The notes beneath the pieces were generated by a model that did no database searches, was not told the origin of the DNA, and saw nothing but the letters and a program-made list of their open reading frames with translations. Of a DNA stretch of 24,014 nt, positions 21,501 to 24,014 are shown one piece after another (position 1 is the stretch's first letter; every line of letters starts with the position of its first letter). Source of the stretch: Blattamonas nauphoetae (taxonomy: Eukaryota > Preaxostyla > Oxymonadida); assembly GCA_033064195.1 (NCBI GenBank), contig JARBJD010000682.1, positions 1 to 24,014 on the forward strand. Direction: 5' to 3'. Both the position numbers and the translations under genes were made by a program.

Positions 21501-23560
21501 GAGGGTGAACGTACAGGGTATCGTTCGGAGAAGAGAAGTTCACGGAAGGGAAGGAAAATTCCATTCTACTGAGTCCATCATACGTCGAAACGAAAGGACC
21601 AGGAGGACATACGATCCTGCGAGGACTGGATGGGCAGACAGTGAACGAGGAGGAAGAACAGGAAAGGAAGGAGATGGAAGAGCTGGCGACTCAGATCGCG
21701 GCAGAAGAGGAGATGATGAAGGAAGAGGAAGCGGCAGCTTTGGCTTTGGCTGCGTCAACAAAAAAGAAGAAGAAGAAGATTGAACCGGAACGAACTGGAT
21801 CTTCAGTGTCGCTTCGCCCAGCAAGCAAGAAAGCGAAGAAGAAAGAGATTATGACGACGATGCGGACGCGAATGGGATGAAGATGGCGATGGGAGTACAT
21901 GGAAATCGGAAGCTTACACGAAAAGGACAGCCTGACGACAAGAAGAAGAAGGAGGAGGAAGAGAGACTCGCCAGAGAAGAGGCTGAGTGAGTGGCGAAGG
22001 AAGAGACTGACAGGTTGGCAATAGAAGACTCAGAAAGACTTGCGAAGGAAGAGGAAGATCGAATTGCTCGAGAGAACGAAGAACGTCGGAAACAGGAAGA
22101 AGCAGAACGTCTTCGACGCGAAGAGGAAGATCGTCGTCGTACTGAAGAAGATGAGAAGCGACGATTGGAGGAGGAGGAACGAAAACATCGTGAAGAAGAG
22201 GAGAGAAAGCGCAAAGAAAGAGCAGACGCTGAAGCAGCCGAAGCAGCAGCCAAGAAAAGGAGGAAGAAGAGAACGATGACGACCAAGGGATCAACAGGAA
22301 GATCGGAGGAGCAGGAAACCGTCGCCTGGGAAAGAATTCGAAATTGATGAAGAACAAGAAGGAACCGGAGTACAAAATTGTGAAATCGAATTCAAATATG
22401 AGGCTGCTGTAAAGGCCAGCGATGAAAGATGATTCCGAGAAGAAGAGAAAGGAAGAAGAAGAGAGATTGGCAAAGGAAGAGGAGGCTGAGAGAAAACAAC
22501 GAGAAGAAGAAGATCGAAGGAGAGCGGAAGAAGAAGGAGAAGAGAGGATGACCACCGAAACATGAGAAGAAGTGAAATGTCTTCGCGACACCACACAACA
22601 CGCACACACCCTCTCCGCCCACTCACTCTGATTCTGTGTTTTGTATCGACAGTACGCTGTTCCCCGTCTTCTTCCCGAATCGACGCCTTCTCCGTCTGTT
22701 GGATGGACAGTGAGAGGGAATGAACAACACGTGGCGATCGCATGGACGGAATGACAAAGATAAGAATGAGACTTCGAGAAGATTGTGAAAAGGAGAGAAT
22801 ACGTTTTTTACCCTCTTTTTAGTGTTCATTCTGTCACACTACAACCATTTCGCTTTTTCTAGATTCTTATTGTGACAAATTGACGCAACATTGAGACAAA
22901 TATAGATACGCTTAATTAAGTCATTGATCTCAGTCCCAAAAACCGGAACTGAGATCGATCGATCTCAGTTTCTGCTTGATTGATCTCATGTATCAAAGGT
23001 CTGCAAATGATGAAAAGGGGATGATGTCCATGCATTGTTCAACAAGATGAACAGCACGAGACAAAGACAAGTGAGACTCGAAGTGACAAACTCCTTCGGT
23101 CAGTTTCACTCCATTCTTTTCCTGCCGTTCCACATGCTTCCCAAGTGTCTTCTTGTCCCAAAACGACATAAACACATCAAATCCGTCGTCGTGGCGATCG
23201 TACGACAGATAGGGCAGCAGTGTCTCAGAACGAAGCGAGATGAGTCGTTGGAGTGTGCTTTCAAGTGAGGATGCCGAATTCGATCCACTCTGCTTCACAT
23301 GCTTCATCACAACTTCTTCTTTGGTCTGCTCGTTGTGCAGTCTCATCACTGTTCCCAGTGACCCACGCCCAATCATCGCTCCTTTTCGATCTGTCAGTGC
23401 AATCAAAGAGAGTCAAGAATTGAAAACAACAGAAAAAAGAGCACACAGGTCGACATGAAATATCTAACAACTGGTCGTTGAGAGATGATGAGATTTTTTG
23501 AGACAGAATGACTCTCGATGGGCGGATCAACCCATGATCATGAATTAAGATGCAAACCAA
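18550..23560 (-). CDS. Protein pseudokinase gene split by introns and a 3.4-kb insertion
   Basis: Exons on the minus strand are 23560(or earlier)-23455, 23390-23092, 19509-19414 (or 19411), 19329-19281, 19212-19170, 19056-18865 and 18798-18550. The first kinase exon has the glycine loop IGRGSLGTV and the lysine strand VVMKHV, and a helix C (LESTLQRLISLR). Next come helix E and the catalytic loop, LVLHEHGIVHGLLKPSNVL. Here the usual HRD is HGL, so the catalytic Asp and Arg are absent while Lys and Asn remain. GDYGLAEF replaces DFG, PYSAPELRHG is the APE region, and MFSLGVLLYFLC and DSSQRPSLNSL are subdomains IX and XI. Introns of 64, 68, 113 and 66 bp are in phase. One junction, 19414/19329, is off by one base. 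After subdomain XI this frame stops at 18550, while a neighbouring frame stays open with acidic Ser-rich sequence. It is likely a signalling scaffold without normal phosphotransfer; moderate certainty. Confidence 0.75.
19568..19575 (+). repeat. Left target-site duplication of the hAT-like insertion
   Basis: CAAATGAT abuts the terminal CAGACC and is identical to 23004-23011. Confidence 0.8.
19576..23003 (+). mobile_element. hAT-like insertion with gene cargo, 3,428 bp
   Basis: The two ends are inverted copies of CAGACCTTTGA (19576-19586 and 22993-23003). The flanks carry an 8-bp direct repeat CAAATGAT (19568-19575 and 23004-23011), as expected for a target duplication of the hAT superfamily. 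Just inside both ends, GATCTCA occurs three times on the left and four times on the right in mixed orientation, resembling subterminal transposase-binding repeats. No hAT, P or Merlin transposase is recognisable inside; the interior carries a decayed Glu/Lys-rich gene. The fifth terminal base (C) departs from the usual hAT pattern, so the superfamily is inferred mainly from duplication length and end structure. Confidence 0.75.
20020..22565 (+). pseudogene. Decayed Glu/Lys-rich coiled-coil gene inside the hAT-like element
   Basis: Plus-strand pieces in changing frames look like one former multi-exon gene. An exon-like piece after TCTCCCAG (about 20010) reads CGESNSLECLYLISEDSPRM. About 20490 is YVGPHMVFFMQHRQGWNNLL. 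About 20700-20940 is EALFGHHFGRLKDHAISGFL then AAVQYLNNPHLTLDKHLRIL. About 21225-21375 is FEGEFSGFIPGETQFKEGDE then PDFVEVKTSFDAKF, followed by RNPNDAFGGFGGLTDQMMDN and RLVLIHNDRWKRGWRL. About 21580-21880 is SPSYVETKGPGGHTILRGLD and a Glu-rich helix. About 21890-22350 is a long single helix built from EERLAKEEEDRIAR-type repeats, with a TGA near 21988, and more of it follows to 22565. No family is recognised. Many frame changes show decay. It may be host sequence captured by the element. Confidence 0.5.
23004..23011 (+). repeat. Right target-site duplication of the hAT-like insertion
   Basis: CAAATGAT follows the terminal GGTCTG and is identical to 19568-19575. Confidence 0.8.
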
Positions 23561-23610
23561 GTTCGTTTATCGACTCAATCGTTGCGAGGAGGATTTTCTT
23601 CAACATTCGA
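23530..23610 (-). other. Possible second kinase-like catalytic-loop remnant
   Basis: Upstream of the kinase glycine loop, minus-strand reading gives MLKKILLATIESINELGL (about 23600-23550) and then, one base shifted, HDHGLIRPSRVILSQ. The order helix E, HGLI, RPS, VIL parallels HEHGIVHGLLKPSNVL downstream in the same gene. It could be the remnant of a tandem kinase domain or a chance resemblance; no glycine loop for it is visible to 24014. Confidence 0.25.
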
Positions 23611-23722
23611 ATGTCTGTTTCAGTTCAAACATGCGTTTCTCACCCACAACGAATGATTGAAGACCGAAACCAGAAGGAATGGGTGCTACTGACTCGAAGC
23701 TTGCCACCTCCACTGATTCACC

Positions 23723-24014
23723 TGGTCGCTTGTATCTCTTCACTGCTTATCATCTTCTCCAGATGGCACTGCTTTCCTGAATTGGAACGAAAAGTACTTG
23801 AATCTGAACAGAAAAAACCATTATTTTCTGTCTCTCATTGCCACTATGAAGTTTCAGCCTGCGCCCGGTGACTATTTGGAGCGAAGCGGCGAAATTCTCG
23901 AATCTGTGATTTTTCACAACACCAGATCAGCCGATGATTTTCTCGGCAACCTCGGGCGAACCATTAACGAATCTTCGAGGAGACTTCGTACGGTCCATTG
24001 TGGTTCTCATTTTA
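23723..24014 (+). pseudogene. Lineage helical-repeat family, copy 3, truncated by the window
   Basis: One plus-strand frame is open from 23723 to the last base. It reads WSLVSLHCLSSSPDGTAFLN, then WNEKYLNLNRKN, SLIATMKFQPAPGDYLERSG and EILESVIFHNTRSADDFLGN. These line up with copy 1 (VVSLHAAFHVPDCYAFMNW, SLVATVKL, SLEAKAVKFLKSV, KESADAFLSS) and with copy 2. The divergence is higher than between copies 1 and 2, and a TGA lies just upstream at about 23714-23716, so this is probably a decayed copy, though the 3' part lies outside the window. It reads toward the window end, opposite to copies 1 and 2. Confidence 0.6.

Larger units (their letters stand above)
19510..23091 (-). other. Kinase intron hosting the insertion
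   Basis: The donor GTTTGTC at 23091 follows KNGVKLTEG, and the acceptor CTCTCTCAG at 19510 precedes QIYGFLSQIVPGLL. Both are phase 0, and the join gives the spacing expected between helix D and helix E of a kinase. Subtracting the 3,428-bp element and one 8-bp duplication leaves a 146-bp intron, in line with the neighbouring introns. Confidence 0.75.

Noticed and set aside
2658-22565. Possible reassigned stop codon
   Set aside because: In-frame stops within remnants are a mix of TGA, TAG and TAA (for example TGA 15512, TAA 6448, TAG near 4797) and are accompanied by frame shifts, so decay explains them better than a changed genetic code.
21540-22743. Long minus-strand Ser/Leu/Phe-rich frames
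   Set aside because: They are the antisense of the plus-strand Glu/Lys repeat helix (GAA/AAG read as TTC/CTT) and show no independent signal.
1-24014. Viral or Polinton-like element
   Set aside because: No capsid, DNA polymerase B, retroviral-type integrase, reverse transcriptase or envelope-like sequence was recognised on either strand; all identified mobile DNA is of the plain cut-and-paste type.
1-24014. RNA genes or CRISPR arrays
   Set aside because: No tRNA-like cloverleaf boxes, rRNA segments or regularly spaced repeats were noticed; a covariance-model search would be needed to exclude small RNAs.

Overview
This window looks like accessory DNA from a protist nuclear genome, most likely an oxymonad close to Blattamonas nauphoetae. 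That assignment is inference. It rests on a helical-repeat protein family with a DCS.FLNW start, an EKAVVF(R/Q)SLV block and a C-terminal LLGMNI that I associate with that genome, on short pyrimidine-rich GT-AG introns, and on many decayed gene copies lying among DNA transposons. No rRNA, tRNA, CRISPR or bacterial operon structure was seen. No capsid, protein-primed polymerase or retroviral part was seen either.

Layout of the left half. Positions 640-1641 hold a decayed Tc1/mariner transposase. Positions 2658-4979 hold a plus-strand LCAT-family (lecithin:cholesterol acyltransferase-like) lipid enzyme gene, split by about eight introns and carrying several reading-frame breaks. Positions 5080-5796 hold a decayed helical protein. 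Positions 5890-6714 and 7407-9600 carry weak, unidentified remnants. The second group is split by an exactly 1,000-bp element with 35-bp terminal inverted repeats (7888-8887). A broken copy of the lineage family lies at 9694-10827 on the minus strand. Next come a pogo/Tigger-type transposase (10901-12165), a short inverted 5' fragment of the same family, and a second, complete pogo-type element with 42-bp ends and TA duplications (12426-14461).

Layout of the right half. The minus strand carries a coiled-coil gene (14636-15990), then a gene or gene pair in which a pseudokinase domain (18550-23560), coiled-coil exons (17425-18170) and a second family domain (16163-17314) follow one another. The pseudokinase has lost the HRD arginine and aspartate. 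One of its introns is split by a 3,428-bp insertion (19576-23003) with an 8-bp target duplication, 11-bp inverted ends and subterminal GATCTCA repeats. This is a hAT-like layout, but instead of a visible transposase it carries a decayed Glu/Lys-rich coiled-coil gene. A further family copy starts at about 23723 on the plus strand and runs off the window.

Reading-frame and splice calls were made by eye. Coordinates of splice sites may be off by one base, and some of the frame breaks could be assembly errors.
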